Counted from the stretch's first letter, positions 40,977 to 50,984 are shown. The stretch: 64,000 bases of DNA from Rhizobium grahamii (GCF_009498215.1 NZ_CP043498.1:3381001-3445000); one strand, 5' to 3'. Numbers and translations are program-made. Notes: generated by a model from the letters alone, not told the origin.

Positions 40977-42763
40977 GCGGCTGCGGCGGCCGGCAGAGCG
41001 AGGATGAAGCGCGCGCCGGTCACTTTCTCGGTTTCCGCATCGATGATGTTCTCGGCGCGCAGCGAACCGCCGTGGGCTTCGGCAATCTGGCGGCTGATCG
41101 ACAGGCCAAGGCCGGAATTCTGCCCGAAGCCTTCCGATTCAGGTCGATCGGTGTAGAAGCGCTCGAAAATCCGGTCGATATTTTCAGCCAAGATGCCCGG
41201 GCCGTTGTCTTCGACATAGACGATGCAGCGCGAGCGTGTTCTCACCAACCGTACGGTGATCTTGCCCTCAGGCTCAGGCACGAAAGAGCGGGCGTTTTCG
41301 ATGAGGTTTGTGACAATCTGGCCGATCCGCAGATCATGGCCGTTGACCACGAAGCGCGTCTTCACACCTGGTTTCCGCTCGATCGCAAACTCGATCTGCA
41401 CTTCTTTTTTGCGGTTGCGGATCTGTCGCGAGACGTCGACCAGGTCACGCAGCAGGATCTCGAGGTCGACCGATCGCGCGTCGACACGCGCCAGCTCGGC
41501 ATCGAGGCGGGAGGCATCCGATATGTCGCTGATCAACCTGTCCAGACGACGGACGTCGTGCTGAATGACATCGAGAAGCCGCTTCTTGGAATCGTCTGTT
41601 TTCGCGAGCGGCAGCGTTTCGACAGCGCTGCGGAGCGATGTCAGTGGGTTCTTCAGCTCGTGACTGACATCGGCGGCGAAACTCTCGATGGCATCGATGC
41701 GATCATACAGCGCCGTCGTCATTTCGCGCAAGGCTATGGAAAGGTTGCCGATTTCGTCCTGACGGGCGGAGAAATCAGGAATTTCCTCACGCTCCTTCGC
41801 GCCGCGACGCACGCGGATCGCGGCAGCCGAAAGACGACGCAACGGATTGGCGATCGTCGAGGAGAGCACAAGGGACAGAAGAACGTTGACGAGCGTCGCC
41901 ACCCCGAACACCCGCATGATACCGAGGCGCTCCGCGTGAACGATGTTGTCGATATCACCGGCCTGGGTCGATAGCAGCAGTACGCCGAGGACGGCGCGGA
42001 AACGCTGGATCGGCACTGCGACCGAGACGATAAGCTCGCCCTTCTCGGTGGTGCGGACCACGGCGCCGCGTACACCGGTCAGCGCGTTCATAACCTCGGG
42101 ATAGATCGAGCCGTCGCCGCCGGGGGCTTCCTTGTAGAGCGGCAGATTTCCAGGCTGCAGGATCTTGTTGAAGATCGTCGTGAACCACTGGCCCCAGGTC
42201 TGCTCCTCGTCATCGACAGGGGGGAGGTCGAAACGCAAGACCTGACCGCGAGAATAGAGATGCCGGGAATCGAGCAGCAGATTGGCATCGGCATCAAAGA
42301 TGCGCGCGCGGGTTCTCGTCGGCGAGATCAGTCGGCGCAAAACCGGGGCGACTTTCTCCGGATTGATCGGGAATTCCAGATCCTCATCGTTCGGAACCGG
42401 GGTAATGCTCTGGCCGGCCTGAAGTTCGAGGAGCTTCTCGGGATCGATGGTGATGGAGTTGGTGTCGACAGAGGCCGATGCCGAAACCGCACCGGCGATG
42501 ATTTCGCCCTGCGTGAGCAGGCTTTCGACGCGCGCATCGATCAGCCCCTCGCGGAACTGATTGAGATAGAGAATCCCGCCAACGAGAACGACGAGTGCCG
42601 CGAGATTGAAGAAGAGGATGCGGCGCGTCAGGCTCGAGAAGACGGCGTTGCCGAAGATCCGGCGGATGATCGTGAAGGGATGCGACCAGCGTCGTCCCCT
42701 GACGCGGCGGCCACTTACGCCTTCCGCGTCATCAAGATCTCTTTCCTGCACCAACTGTGCCAA
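40973..42763 (-). CDS. chvG: Sensor histidine kinase ChvG (ExoS)
   Basis: ChvG is the membrane sensor of the ExoR-ChvG-ChvI system, which controls acid response, envelope and exopolysaccharide genes and host interaction in rhizobia and Agrobacterium. The 596-residue protein has membrane segments at about 47-67 and 281-301, a periplasmic domain between them, a HAMP region (about 302-355), the H box DVSHELKNPLTSLRSA with His368, NLIENARSF, and GLGLSISRQIAEAHGG. It is 79 bases downstream of chvI and overlaps hprK. Confidence 0.96.
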   Translation of the reverse strand: MAQLVQERDLDDAEGVSGRRVRGRRWSHPFTIIRRIFGNAVFSSLTRRILFFNLAALVVLVGGILYLNQFREGLIDARVESLLTQGEIIAGAVSASASVDTNSITIDPEKLLELQAGQSITPVPNDEDLEFPINPEKVAPVLRRLISPTRTRARIFDADANLLLDSRHLYSRGQVLRFDLPPVDDEEQTWGQWFTTIFNKILQPGNLPLYKEAPGGDGSIYPEVMNALTGVRGAVVRTTEKGELIVSVAVPIQRFRAVLGVLLLSTQAGDIDNIVHAERLGIMRVFGVATLVNVLLSLVLSSTIANPLRRLSAAAIRVRRGAKEREEIPDFSARQDEIGNLSIALREMTTALYDRIDAIESFAADVSHELKNPLTSLRSAVETLPLAKTDDSKKRLLDVIQHDVRRLDRLISDISDASRLDAELARVDARSVDLEILLRDLVDVSRQIRNRKKEVQIEFAIERKPGVKTRFVVNGHDLRIGQIVTNLIENARSFVPEPEGKITVRLVRTRSRCIVYVEDNGPGILAENIDRIFERFYTDRPESEGFGQNSGLGLSISRQIAEAHGGSLRAENIIDAETEKVTGARFILALPAAAAA

Positions 42764-42842
42764 CGACAGGCCCTTTCGGAGAGCGGACCGCTTTCGCGGT
42801 CATCAGCTCTCGACAATTCTCACATGCCGCGCCGCGCGGGCG

Positions 42843-43574
42843 TCAGGCTGCTTCGCGGAAGCGGTACCCCACTCCGTAGAGCGTTTCAATCATATCAAAG
42901 TCGGTGTCGACCATCTTGAATTTCTTGCGCAGCCGCTTGATGTGGCTGTCGATGGTGCGGTCGTCGACATAGACCTGCTCGTCATAGGCCGCATCCATCA
43001 ATGCGTCACGGCTTTTGACGACGCCTGGACGCTGGGCCAGCGAATGCAGGATGAGGAATTCGGTAACGGTCAGCGTCACCGGCTCACCCTTCCAGGTGCA
43101 GGTATGGCGTTCCTGGTCCATGACCAGCTGGCCGCGTTCCAGAGAGCGTGCGAGCTGTTGTGCGGTGCCGGGCTTGGGAGCCACGCCGCCGGCCGCGGCC
43201 GCAGCCTCGCGGCTCGATGCGCGGCGAAGCACAGCGCGTACACGCTCGACAAGCAGGCGCTGCGAGAACGGCTTGGTGATAAAGTCGTCGGCACCCATCT
43301 TCAGGCCGAAGAGTTCATCGATCTCCTCGTCCTTGGAGGTCAGGAAGATCACTGGGATATCGGACTTCTGTCGCAGGCGGCGCAGGAGTTCCATGCCGTC
43401 CATACGCGGCATCTTGATATCGAAGATGGCAAGCTGCGGCGGACGAGCGAGAAGACCATCAAGGGCGGAAGCGCCGTCCGTGTAAGTCTCGACCTTATAT
43501 CCTTCAGCCTCGAGTGCAATCGATACCGAGGTGAGGATGTTGCGGTCGTCATCAACGAGCGCGATTGTCGGCAT
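42843..43574 (-). CDS. chvI: Response regulator ChvI
   Basis: ChvI is the DNA-binding partner of ChvG. From the ATG at 43574 the protein is 243 residues ([14 protein letters not shown]). The receiver domain has Asp52 in [12 protein letters not shown], and Lys in ITKPFS. A linker follows, then an OmpR/PhoB winged-helix domain with [14 protein letters not shown] and [10 protein letters not shown]. An ATG at 43592 would add six residues (MTETNT); both have GGAG upstream, and I prefer the shorter form because it matches the ChvI length I recall for relatives. Confidence 0.95.
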   Translation of the reverse strand: MPTIALVDDDRNILTSVSIALEAEGYKVETYTDGASALDGLLARPPQLAIFDIKMPRMDGMELLRRLRQKSDIPVIFLTSKDEEIDELFGLKMGADDFITKPFSQRLLVERVRAVLRRASSREAAAAAGGVAPKPGTAQQLARSLERGQLVMDQERHTCTWKGEPVTLTVTEFLILHSLAQRPGVVKSRDALMDAAYDEQVYVDDRTIDSHIKRLRKKFKMVDTDFDMIETLYGVGYRFREAA

Positions 43575-43592
43575 GGTATTCGTCTCCGTCAT

Positions 43593-43915
43593 CTATGCGC
43601 GTCTCCAGGAATTTTGAAGGTCCCCCAGGCGGCCTTTCTGAACCGGATGCGCTTATGGGGATAAAGGTGGAACAAATTGTGGCAAAGATAAAGGGCGAGA
43701 TTGTCGCAAAGTTTTGATGACAATCTAGGGCTGTATGTGTGGTTTTGCCTGCGAGGATGAATTCAAACGATTTAAAAATAGGCGGGAAAATTTAAATCGA
43801 TTAATAGTTTGATATTGCTGCATTTTATCAATTTTGGTGTATTGCGTTTTAAAAAATCAACCCGTACGGTCACCCCAGTTCTTAACGGCACGAGCCTCAA
43901 GGGAAGGGAAAGACC
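43593..43915. promoter_or_regulatory. Divergent chvI-pckA control region
   Basis: This stretch of more than 300 bases has no gene. The half next to pckA (about 43770-43860) is very A+T-rich. An imperfect palindrome centred on TCGA lies at 43791-43806 (TTTAAATCGATTAATA), the kind of site LacI-family regulators bind; PckR of this family controls pckA in Sinorhizobium. A second pair of arms, TTGATA (43809-43814) and TATCAA (43826-43831), follows. A good ribosome site (AAGGGAAAG) precedes pckA. The regulator assignments are inference. Confidence 0.5.
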
Positions 43916-45526
43916 ATGGAGCTGTTCGGAGTCCACAACCCGGCGATAGAGCTGGCGACGATCGGTTTGGGGAGCGCAAACAGCGTTCGCTATAACTTTA
44001 CGGCCGCCTCCCTCTATGAAGAATCGATTCGCCGGGGCGAGGCTCAGCTGACCGCCCATGGTGCCTTGCGCGCACTGACCGGCCAGCACACCGGCCGCTC
44101 GCCGCGCGACAAGTTTGTCGTTCGCGATGGCAATACCGACGACCAGATCTGGTGGGATAACAACAAGCCGATGTCGCCGCAGCACTTCGCGCTGCTGAAG
44201 CAGGACATGCTCGCGCACGCCGCCGGCAAGGACCTGTTCGTTCAGGATCTCATCGGGGGCGCTGACGAAAACAATGCCTTGCCGACGCGCGTCGTGACCG
44301 AACTTGCCTGGCATTCGCTGTTCATTCGGAACCTGCTGATCCGTCCCGAGGCCTCGGCGCTTGGGACATTCGCTCCGAAACTGACGATCATCAACCTGCC
44401 GACGTTCAAGGCAGATCCGGAACGCTACGGCTGCCGCACCGAAACCGTCATTGCTTGCGACCTGACGAACGGCGAAGTGCTGATCGCCGGCACATTCTAC
44501 GCCGGCGAGATGAAGAAGTCGGTCTTCACCGTTCTGAATTACCTGCTTCCCGCAAAGGGCGTCATGCCGATGCACTGCTCGGCCAACGTCGGCCCTGATG
44601 GCGACGCGGCGGTTTTCTTCGGTCTCTCGGGCACCGGCAAGACGACGCTTTCGGCAGATCCGGCTCGCACGCTGATCGGCGACGACGAGCACGGCTGGGG
44701 TGAGGACGGCATTTTCAACTTCGAAGGTGGCTGCTACGCCAAGACCATCCGCCTGTCGGCAGAAGCCGAGCCGGAGATCTACGCGACGACGCAGCGCTTC
44801 GGCACCGTCCTCGAAAACGTTGTCCTGAACGACCAGCGCGAACCCGACTTCAACGACGGCTCGCTGACCGAAAACACGCGTTGCGCATACCCGCTGGACT
44901 TCATTCCAAACGCCTCGAAGAGCGGTCTTGCCGGGCATCCGAAGACGATCATCATGCTGACGGCCGATGCGTTCGGTGTCATGCCGCCGATCGCCAAGCT
45001 GACGCCGGATCAGGCGATGTACCACTTCCTGTCCGGCTACACCGCGAAGGTGGCAGGCACCGAGCGGGGCGTGACCGAGCCGGAAGCGACCTTCTCGACC
45101 TGCTTCGGCGCACCCTTCATGCCGCGGCATCCGTCGGAATACGGAAACCTGCTGAAGGATCTCATCGGTCGTCACGGCGTCGAGTGCTGGCTTGTCAACA
45201 CCGGCTGGACGGGTGGAGCTTATGGCGCCGGCAAGCGCATGCCGATCAAGGCAACCCGCACGCTGCTCGCCGCAGCGCTCTCCGGTGATCTTGGCAAGGC
45301 CGACTTCCGCGTCGATCCGAATTTCGGCTTCGCGGTTCCGGTCGCAGTGCCGGGTGTCGAGACAGCCATTCTTGATCCGCGTTCGACGTGGCAGGATCCG
45401 GTTGCCTATGACGCACAGGCAAGCAAGCTTGTGGCGATGTTCATCGAGAACTTCGCCAAGTTTGAGAGCCACGTCGACGGCGGGGTGCGCGATGCGGCCC
45501 CTGGGTTTCGCGTCGCAGCTGAGTAA
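43916..45526 (+). CDS. pckA: Phosphoenolpyruvate carboxykinase (ATP)
   Basis: PckA makes PEP from oxaloacetate and ATP, the first step of gluconeogenesis, needed for growth on C4 acids. The 536-residue protein has the kinase loop [16 protein letters not shown] (about 238-253), [22 protein letters not shown], and [26 protein letters not shown]. It is divergent from chvI, an arrangement known in rhizobia. A terminator overlapping a parS-like site follows. A long reverse-strand frame over the gene is a shadow. Confidence 0.98.
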   Translation: MELFGVHNPAIELATIGLGSANSVRYNFTAASLYEESIRRGEAQLTAHGALRALTGQHTGRSPRDKFVVRDGNTDDQIWWDNNKPMSPQHFALLKQDMLAHAAGKDLFVQDLIGGADENNALPTRVVTELAWHSLFIRNLLIRPEASALGTFAPKLTIINLPTFKADPERYGCRTETVIACDLTNGEVLIAGTFYAGEMKKSVFTVLNYLLPAKGVMPMHCSANVGPDGDAAVFFGLSGTGKTTLSADPARTLIGDDEHGWGEDGIFNFEGGCYAKTIRLSAEAEPEIYATTQRFGTVLENVVLNDQREPDFNDGSLTENTRCAYPLDFIPNASKSGLAGHPKTIIMLTADAFGVMPPIAKLTPDQAMYHFLSGYTAKVAGTERGVTEPEATFSTCFGAPFMPRHPSEYGNLLKDLIGRHGVECWLVNTGWTGGAYGAGKRMPIKATRTLLAAALSGDLGKADFRVDPNFGFAVPVAVPGVETAILDPRSTWQDPVAYDAQASKLVAMFIENFAKFESHVDGGVRDAAPGFRVAAE

Positions 45527-45545
45527 ATCAGCGACAACTGATTGA

Positions 45546-45561
45546 TGATTCACGTGAAACC
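45546..45561. promoter_or_regulatory. parS: parS-like ParB-binding site 4, fused to the pckA terminator
   Basis: TGATTCACGTGAAACC matches sites 2 and 3 in 15 of 16 bases and contains the same GATTC (GANTC) arm. It starts 20 bases after the pckA stop. Its last six bases are also the first arm of the pckA terminator. It lies about 41 kb from oriC, consistent with parS sites spread around the origin. Confidence 0.75.
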
Positions 45562-45588
45562 CGGCTGTATCAGCCGGGTTTCTTTGTC
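45556..45588 (+). terminator. Rho-independent terminator after pckA
   Basis: GAAACCCGGCTG and CAGCCGGGTTTC form a perfect 12-pair stem around TAT, followed by TTTGTCT. The upstream arm shares six bases with parS-like site 4. Confidence 0.9.
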
Positions 45589-45625
45589 TGTTCCCAAGGA
45601 CCTGCCGATGTGAGATAGAAATCGC

Positions 45626-46060
45626 ATGGCCAGCGACCCGCTCTATATAAATGATCGAATCACTATTGCCGGATGGGAGCTGACGGAGCAGTTCGTGCTG
45701 GCGGGCGGTCCGGGCGGGCAGAACGTCAACAAGGTTTCGACGGCGGTCCAACTCTTCTTCAATATTCCGAACTCACCATCCCTGAATGAGCGCGTGAAGG
45801 CGAGTGCGGTCAAGCTTTCCGGCAAGCGCCTTTCGAAAGAAGGCGTGCTGATGATCGAGGCAAGCCGCTTTCGCAGCCAGGATCGCAACCGCGAAGACGC
45901 GCGCGAGCGGCTTAAGGAGCTGATTCTGGAAGCCGCAAAACCGCCGCCGCCGCCACGCAAGAAAACCAAGCCCACCAAGGGATCGATCGAACGCCGGCTC
46001 AAGGCGAAGTCGGGCCGGTCGGAGGTAAAGAAGATGCGCGGGCGACCGCTCGGAGATTGA
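45626..46060 (+). CDS. arfB: Ribosome rescue factor ArfB (YaeJ-type peptidyl-tRNA hydrolase)
   Basis: ArfB frees stalled ribosomes by hydrolysing peptidyl-tRNA when no stop codon is present. The 144-residue protein has the release-factor core FVLAGGPGGQNVNKVSTAVQL with the GGQ at about 31-33, and a basic C-terminal tail (PPRKKTKPTKGSIERRLKAKSG) of the type that enters the mRNA channel. The short length and lack of a codon-recognition domain fit ArfB rather than RF1 or RF2. alkB begins one base after its stop. Confidence 0.93.
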   Translation: MASDPLYINDRITIAGWELTEQFVLAGGPGGQNVNKVSTAVQLFFNIPNSPSLNERVKASAVKLSGKRLSKEGVLMIEASRFRSQDRNREDARERLKELILEAAKPPPPPRKKTKPTKGSIERRLKAKSGRSEVKKMRGRPLGD

Positions 46061-46061
46061 T

Positions 46062-46673
46062 ATGCTGAAGCTGCCGAACGGCGTCAGTCATCGTCCTGAT
46101 TATCTGGATCGGCCACGGCAGCAGGCACTGGTTGATATCATCCGGTCGATCGTGGCCGAGGCGCCGCTGTTCGTGCCCGTCATGCCCGGCACCGGCAAGC
46201 CGATGTCGGTTCGCATGACGAATTGCGGTCCGCTCGGCTGGGTCACCGACAAGGAGCGCGGCTACCGCTACCAGTCGATGCATCCCATGTCAGGCAAGCC
46301 CTGGCCTGATATCCCCGTGGAACTGCTGGAAATCTGGAACGATGTCTCCGGCTACGACAAGCCGCCGCAGGCCTGCCTCGTCAACTTCTATTCCGACGAG
46401 GCGCGCATGGGTTTGCATCAGGACAAGGACGAGCAGGATCTCGCGGCGCCTGTTGTGTCTATCTCGCTTGGCAATAGCTGTCTGTTTCGCGTCGGCGGCC
46501 TTGCGCGCAACGACCGGACGCTCTCCTTCAAGCTCTCAAGCGGTGATGTCGTTGTCTTGGGAGCCGAGGGGCGCCTTTGTTTCCACGGCGTCGACAAGAT
46601 CTATCCGTCGACATCGACGCTGCTGAAGAACGGCGGCCGCATCAATCTCACACTTCGCCGGGTAACGGCCTAG
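46062..46673 (+). CDS. alkB: AlkB-like alpha-ketoglutarate-dependent DNA repair dioxygenase
   Basis: AlkB removes methyl groups from 1-methyladenine and 3-methylcytosine by oxidation, using Fe(II) and 2-oxoglutarate. The 203-residue protein has the substrate region RYQSMHPMSG, the metal motif LHQDKDE (His and Asp), the distal His in RLCFHGVDKIYP, and NGGRINLTLRRV, whose Arg residues bind 2-oxoglutarate. It follows arfB by one base. Its TAG stop is the first codon of the inverted repeat of the adjacent intergenic element. Confidence 0.93.
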   Translation: MLKLPNGVSHRPDYLDRPRQQALVDIIRSIVAEAPLFVPVMPGTGKPMSVRMTNCGPLGWVTDKERGYRYQSMHPMSGKPWPDIPVELLEIWNDVSGYDKPPQACLVNFYSDEARMGLHQDKDEQDLAAPVVSISLGNSCLFRVGGLARNDRTLSFKLSSGDVVVLGAEGRLCFHGVDKIYPSTSTLLKNGGRINLTLRRVTA

Positions 46674-46965
46674 AGCCTTTCTGGGTTATCTTGAACCATT
46701 CTGCCGGAGCAGGTTTTCGACAGGGCAAAGGCGATTGGCGAAGGCATACCCCTTGGTACGTCCGAGCCGATCGCCTTTGATCCTTGGCGGAAAGATGCCC
46801 GGCCCTAGCTAGTTTGCAAGCAAACCAACGGGGTTGGCTGAAACGGGCTGCCTGATCGACCGGTCGGCTTAGTCGTATGCGTTGGCTACGACGCGCGCCG
46901 GCCGGTCGACCATTCAACTCCGTTTGAGCCAACATAATGGTTCAATATAACCCGGAAAGGCTCTA
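46671..46965. repeat. RIME-like palindromic intergenic element between alkB and coaA
   Basis: The 295-base element is bounded by 30-base inverted repeats (46671-46700 and 46936-46965) that match at 28 of 30 positions. Inside are further hairpins: CAAAGGCGAT (46727-46736)/ATCGCCTTTG, a GTTTGC/GCAAAC hairpin, CCAAC/GTTGG, GTCGTA/TACGAC, and a CGACCGGTCGG/CCGGCCGGTCG pair. No protein gene is seen. It fits the kind of small non-coding mosaic repeat called RIME in rhizobia, but I cannot confirm the family without a comparison. The outer TAG/CTA triplets are the stop codons of alkB and coaA. Confidence 0.8.
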
Positions 46966-47958
46966 GAGCTTTCTCAGCGCAACTTGTTCGATCAGGTGGT
47001 TGTTCCCCTTGCGCAGGATCAGGTCGGCACGCGGACGCGTCGGCAGGATGTTTTCGCGCAGGTTCTTCAGGTTGATGTTTTCCCAGAGGCCTTCCGCGAT
47101 CGTCAGCGCATCTTCCTCGCTGATAGAGGCGTAGCGGTGGAAGAAGGAGTGCGGATCGCGGAACGCTGTTTCACGCAGTCGCATGAAGCGCGTCACATAC
47201 CAGTCGTGAATCCGGCTTTCGTCCGCATCGATGTAGATCGAGAAGTCGAAGAAGTCGGACACCATCGGCACGATCTTGCCGCCGGCCGGCAGGTCGCGCG
47301 ACTGCAGGACATTGATACCCTCGAAGATGAGAATATCCGGCCGGTCAACGATCTTGTATTCGTTGGGCAGGACATCGTAAACCAGATGCGAATAGGAGGG
47401 GGCTTTGACGTTCGGCTGGCCCGCCTTGATCGCTGCCAGAAAGCGTAAGATCGCACCTGTATCGTAGCTCTCGGGAAAACCCTTGCGCTGCATCAGGTTT
47501 TCACGCTGCAGCACGGCGTTCGGATGCAGGAAGCCGTCGGTCGTAACGAGATCCACCTTCGGGCTGGATGGCCAGCGCGTCAAAAGTTCCTTCAGGATAC
47601 GGGCCGTGGTCGATTTACCGACGGCAACCGAACCCGCGATGCCGATCACGAACGGCGTCTTTGCCACGTCGGAGAGGCTCAGGAATCGGTTGCGCTGTTC
47701 GAAAAGCAGCTGCGACGATTCCACATGCGCCGAGAGGAGGCGCGAGAGCGAGAGATAGATCCGCCGTACTTCATCGAGATCTATCGGGTCGCCCATGGAG
47801 CGCAGCCGTTTGACCTCGTCGCTTTTCAGGGTGAGCGGCGTGTCCGCACGGAAATGCGCCCATTCCTCGGAAGAAAAGAAGTGATAGGGCGAATAGGCAT
47901 TCGCCTGAAAGTGATCGAGCGTCTCTGGCGCTCCGATGAGCTGTCTTGCGATACTCAT
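46963..47958 (-). CDS. coaA: Pantothenate kinase, type I
   Basis: CoaA phosphorylates pantothenate, the first and controlling step of coenzyme A synthesis. The 331-residue protein has the Walker A motif [17 protein letters not shown] near 105-121, then [13 protein letters not shown] and [15 protein letters not shown]. It is the last gene of the hisB-DUF2628-hisHAFE run: its start overlaps the hisE stop by 4 bases. Its TAG stop lies at the outer end of the intergenic element's repeat. Confidence 0.97.
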   Translation of the reverse strand: MSIARQLIGAPETLDHFQANAYSPYHFFSSEEWAHFRADTPLTLKSDEVKRLRSMGDPIDLDEVRRIYLSLSRLLSAHVESSQLLFEQRNRFLSLSDVAKTPFVIGIAGSVAVGKSTTARILKELLTRWPSSPKVDLVTTDGFLHPNAVLQRENLMQRKGFPESYDTGAILRFLAAIKAGQPNVKAPSYSHLVYDVLPNEYKIVDRPDILIFEGINVLQSRDLPAGGKIVPMVSDFFDFSIYIDADESRIHDWYVTRFMRLRETAFRDPHSFFHRYASISEEDALTIAEGLWENINLKNLRENILPTRPRADLILRKGNNHLIEQVALRKL

Positions 47959-48278
47959 GAACTTTGCCGGCTCGCCTTTTCTTTCAGGCCGGATTGAGCG
48001 GTACGGCGCTCAAGCTCCGCCATGACACTTTGCAACGGAATGCCCGCGACCTTCAATACGACCAATAGGTGATAGAGAAGGTCGGCGGCTTCATAGGTGA
48101 GGTTCTCTCGATCGTCGGTGATCGCGGCCATCACGGCCTCGATCGCCTCTTCGCCGAGCTTCTTCGCGGCTTTCGGCTGACCTGATGCAACGAGTTTTGC
48201 CGTCCAGGATTCGTCCGGGGAGGCCTTCGACCTGCTATCGACGATCTTTTCGAGGTCGGCGAGGGTAAATTCGCTCAT
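47955..48278 (-). CDS. hisE: Phosphoribosyl-ATP pyrophosphatase
   Basis: HisE hydrolyses phosphoribosyl-ATP to phosphoribosyl-AMP in histidine synthesis. The 107-residue all-helical protein has the MazG-like motifs [14 protein letters not shown] and [13 protein letters not shown]. It is separate from HisI, as is usual in alphaproteobacteria. hisF lies 15 bases upstream and coaA overlaps its stop. Confidence 0.96.
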   Translation of the reverse strand: MSEFTLADLEKIVDSRSKASPDESWTAKLVASGQPKAAKKLGEEAIEAVMAAITDDRENLTYEAADLLYHLLVVLKVAGIPLQSVMAELERRTAQSGLKEKASRQSS

Positions 48279-48293
48279 GATTCTGCGTCCCTC

Positions 48294-49076
48294 TCAGTCC
48301 AGGCGCATGTCGATGCCGCAAGACGACATATAGCGCTTCGCTTCGCCGACGGAATAGGTGCCGAAGTGGAAGATCGAAGCGGCCAACACAGCGTTGGCAT
48401 GTCCCTGCTTGACGCCCGCCACGAGATCATCGAGATCGCCGACGCCACCCGAGGCAATGACCGGCACCCGAACCGAATCCGCAATGGCGCGCGTCAGTTC
48501 GAGATCGTAGCCGACTTTTGTTCCGTCCCGGTCCATCGAGGTTACAAGCAGTTCGCCAGCGCCGCGTTCGACCATCTTCCGGGCGAAATCCACGGCGTCG
48601 ATGCCAGTCGCGTTGCGGCCGCCATGTGTGTAGATCTCCCAGGCGCTGACGTTGCCCTGCGCGGGCGTGGTCCGGCGCTTGGCGTCGATCGACACAACGA
48701 TGCACTGATCGCCGAACTTGTCGGCGGCTTCGGCAACGAAATCGGGGTTGTTCACCGCCGCTGAATTGATCGATACCTTGTCCGCGCCACAGAGAAGCAG
48801 CTTGCGGATATCAGCGATGGTGCGAACACCACCGCCGACGGTTACGGGCATGAAGCATTGCTCGGCCGTACGTGCGACGACATCGAAGATCGTTTCGCGA
48901 TTGTCCGAAGACGCGGTGATGTCGAGGAAGCAGAGTTCATCGGCGCCGGCGGCATCGTAAGCCTTGGCAGCCTCGACCGGATCTCCGGCATCGATGAGGT
49001 TGACGAAGTTGACGCCCTTGACGACGCGACCGTCCTTGACGTCGAGACAGGGAATGACACGAGCCTTCAAGGTCAT
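48294..49076 (-). CDS. hisF: Imidazole glycerol phosphate synthase, cyclase subunit
   Basis: HisF joins ammonia from HisH to PRFAR, giving imidazole glycerol phosphate and AICAR. The 260-residue TIM barrel starts [24 protein letters not shown] with catalytic Asp12, and has [24 protein letters not shown] with the second catalytic Asp, and [10 protein letters not shown]. Its start overlaps the hisA stop by 4 bases, so the two are coupled. Confidence 0.98.
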   Translation of the reverse strand: MTLKARVIPCLDVKDGRVVKGVNFVNLIDAGDPVEAAKAYDAAGADELCFLDITASSDNRETIFDVVARTAEQCFMPVTVGGGVRTIADIRKLLLCGADKVSINSAAVNNPDFVAEAADKFGDQCIVVSIDAKRRTTPAQGNVSAWEIYTHGGRNATGIDAVDFARKMVERGAGELLVTSMDRDGTKVGYDLELTRAIADSVRVPVIASGGVGDLDDLVAGVKQGHANAVLAASIFHFGTYSVGEAKRYMSSCGIDMRLD

Positions 49077-49822
49077 TGTGCAGTCTCCTTCGCGCGTGCG
49101 GCCGAAATCAGCGCCAGCGCTGCTGCCGGGTCGATGCGTCCATCATAGAGCGCGCGACCGGAAATCGCACCCTCAAGCTTGCGTGCATCCGGTTCGAGCA
49201 TCCGTTTCACGTCCTCGATCGAAGCAAGGCCACCCGATGCGATGACCGGGATCGACACGGCCTCGGCAAGCTCGAGCGTCGATGCCCAGTTGATACCGGC
49301 GAGGATGCCGTCACGGTCGATGTCGGTGTAGATGATCGCGGCAACGCCGGCGCCTTCAAACTTCTTCGCAAGTTCAATAACACCAAGCTCCGAAGCCTTT
49401 GCCCAACCCTCGACAGCAACCTTGCCGCCCTTGGCGTCGATGCCGACGGCAACACGACCGGGAAACGTCTTGCACGCCTCGATCACCAGCGCCGGATCGC
49501 GCACGGCGATCGTCCCGAGAATGACGCGGGCGAGGCCACGCGACAACCAGCTTTCGATATGGTCGAGTGTGCGAATGCCGCCGCCAAGCTGAACGGGGTT
49601 CTTCGTCGCCTTCAGGATCGCATCGACAGCCGAGCCATTGACGCTTTCGCCGGCGAAAGCGCCGTTCAGATCAACGACGTGCAGCCATTCGAAGCCTTGA
49701 TCTTCAAAGGCCTTTGCCTGGGCGCCGGGATCGGGATTGTAGACGGTCGCCTGTTCCATATCGCCGAGCTTGAGGCGAACGCACTGGCCATCCTTGAGAT
49801 CGATTGCAGGAAATAGGATCAT
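49073..49822 (-). CDS. hisA: ProFAR isomerase (HisA)
   Basis: HisA isomerises ProFAR to PRFAR, the substrate of HisF-HisH. The 249-residue TIM barrel begins [17 protein letters not shown] with catalytic Asp8, and has [12 protein letters not shown] and [12 protein letters not shown]. hisH is 25 bases upstream; hisF overlaps it by 4 bases. Confidence 0.98.
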   Translation of the reverse strand: MILFPAIDLKDGQCVRLKLGDMEQATVYNPDPGAQAKAFEDQGFEWLHVVDLNGAFAGESVNGSAVDAILKATKNPVQLGGGIRTLDHIESWLSRGLARVILGTIAVRDPALVIEACKTFPGRVAVGIDAKGGKVAVEGWAKASELGVIELAKKFEGAGVAAIIYTDIDRDGILAGINWASTLELAEAVSIPVIASGGLASIEDVKRMLEPDARKLEGAISGRALYDGRIDPAAALALISAARAKETAQ

Positions 49823-49847
49823 TTGTCAGTCCTTGCAGTGCGCGAGC

Positions 49848-50498
49848 TCAGGGCTTCCAGCGCAGGAAATTGGCAATCAGGGCGAGACCGAGCTTCTGGC
49901 TCTTTTCAGGATGGAACTGAGCTCCGGCCATGTTGTCGCGCCCGACGAAAGCGGTGATCGGGCCGCCGTAGTCGGCCGTTGCGATCACGTCACCGGGGTT
50001 CTTCGCCGCCAGATGGTAGGAATGAACGAAATAGGCATGCAGCCCGTTCGGTCCGGTCGGAATGCCATCGAAAAGCGGGTGAGGAGACTTCAGGTCCAGC
50101 GTATTCCAGCCGATCTGTGGGATCTTCAGGTTGGCATCATCGGGCGTCATTTCAACGACATCGCCGGGAATCCAGCCGAAGCCATCGGTGACGGTCTTCT
50201 CAAGACCGCGCGACGACATCAGCTGCATGCCGACGCAGATGCCGAGGAAAGGCCGGGCTTTATTCTGCACCACATCGATCAGCACCTCTGACATGCCGGG
50301 AACGGCATCGAGCCCGCGTCGGCAGTCGGCATAGGCGCCAACACCTGGCAACACGACGCGATCAGCGGCTGCCACGGTTTCCGCGTTATCCGTCAGCTCG
50401 ATTGCGGCATCGATGCCGGCTTCCCGCGCAGCGCGTTCGAAGGCCTTCGTTGCCGAACGTAGATTGCCGGAGCCGTAGTCTATAATTGCGACGCGCAT
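49848..50498 (-). CDS. hisH: Imidazole glycerol phosphate synthase, glutaminase subunit
   Basis: HisH frees ammonia from glutamine for HisF. The 216-residue class I amidotransferase has PGVGAYADC, the nucleophile elbow [11 protein letters not shown] with Cys88, and the closing His/Glu in [13 protein letters not shown]. The DUF2628 gene ends directly at its start with no gap. Confidence 0.97.
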   Translation of the reverse strand: MRVAIIDYGSGNLRSATKAFERAAREAGIDAAIELTDNAETVAAADRVVLPGVGAYADCRRGLDAVPGMSEVLIDVVQNKARPFLGICVGMQLMSSRGLEKTVTDGFGWIPGDVVEMTPDDANLKIPQIGWNTLDLKSPHPLFDGIPTGPNGLHAYFVHSYHLAAKNPGDVIATADYGGPITAFVGRDNMAGAQFHPEKSQKLGLALIANFLRWKP

Positions 50499-50984
50499 TC
50501 AGCGCCCTCCATCAAAACCAAAGAGACCGAGCGAAGTGGCGTTGCCGCGTCGCGGCGCATGGGATGCAGGATCCCATTGCGGCGAGGGCGCCGGACAGCT
50601 GTCGCCTGCATCGGTCTGGACATTCGAAAAGTAGATTTCTTCCGCGGTCTCAAGCGAGTCGGCCGAAACGAGATCGGCTTCGCCCCAGCCTTTCGCGAGC
50701 AGATTACGGGCGCGCAAATTCTGACCTTCAAGCGCTACCAGCAGACTGGTGCCGAAGGTGATTGCGATGCCGACTGGCCATAGGTCGGTCCGGTCGGCCA
50801 GCGCGCCGCCCAGGGTTTGCAGGAGAAATGCCGCAATGGCGTAGAGCCACAGGCGATGGACGGCGAGCCATATCCAGGGAAAGAGAAAACCGAGCAAGGT
50901 AAAGCCGTCGCGAATGAAGCGCGTCTTCTCGTGGTCAGTGTCCGTTCCGCCAGGCGCAGTCAGAACCAGATAGCTGGAAGTCAT
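50499..50984 (-). CDS. DUF2628 family membrane protein in the his operon
   Basis: The 161-residue protein begins MTSSYLVLTAPGGTDTDHEKTRFIRDGF, then has a hydrophobic region with about two to three membrane segments (roughly 32-62 and 71-88), then a polar tail. The opening pattern and FPWIWLAVHRLWLYAIAAFL are typical of DUF2628, which has no known function. The ATG at 50984 has GAGGGAGC upstream. It lies between hisB (23 bases) and hisH (no gap), so it is expressed with histidine genes, but nothing in it suggests a role in that pathway. Confidence 0.85.
   Translation of the reverse strand: MTSSYLVLTAPGGTDTDHEKTRFIRDGFTLLGFLFPWIWLAVHRLWLYAIAAFLLQTLGGALADRTDLWPVGIAITFGTSLLVALEGQNLRARNLLAKGWGEADLVSADSLETAEEIYFSNVQTDAGDSCPAPSPQWDPASHAPRRGNATSLGLFGFDGGR

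Noticed and set aside
43772..45751. 659-codon open frame on the minus strand across pckA
   Set aside because: It is antisense to a clear pckA gene, has no recognisable domain and an atypical composition; such long shadows are common opposite G+C-rich genes.
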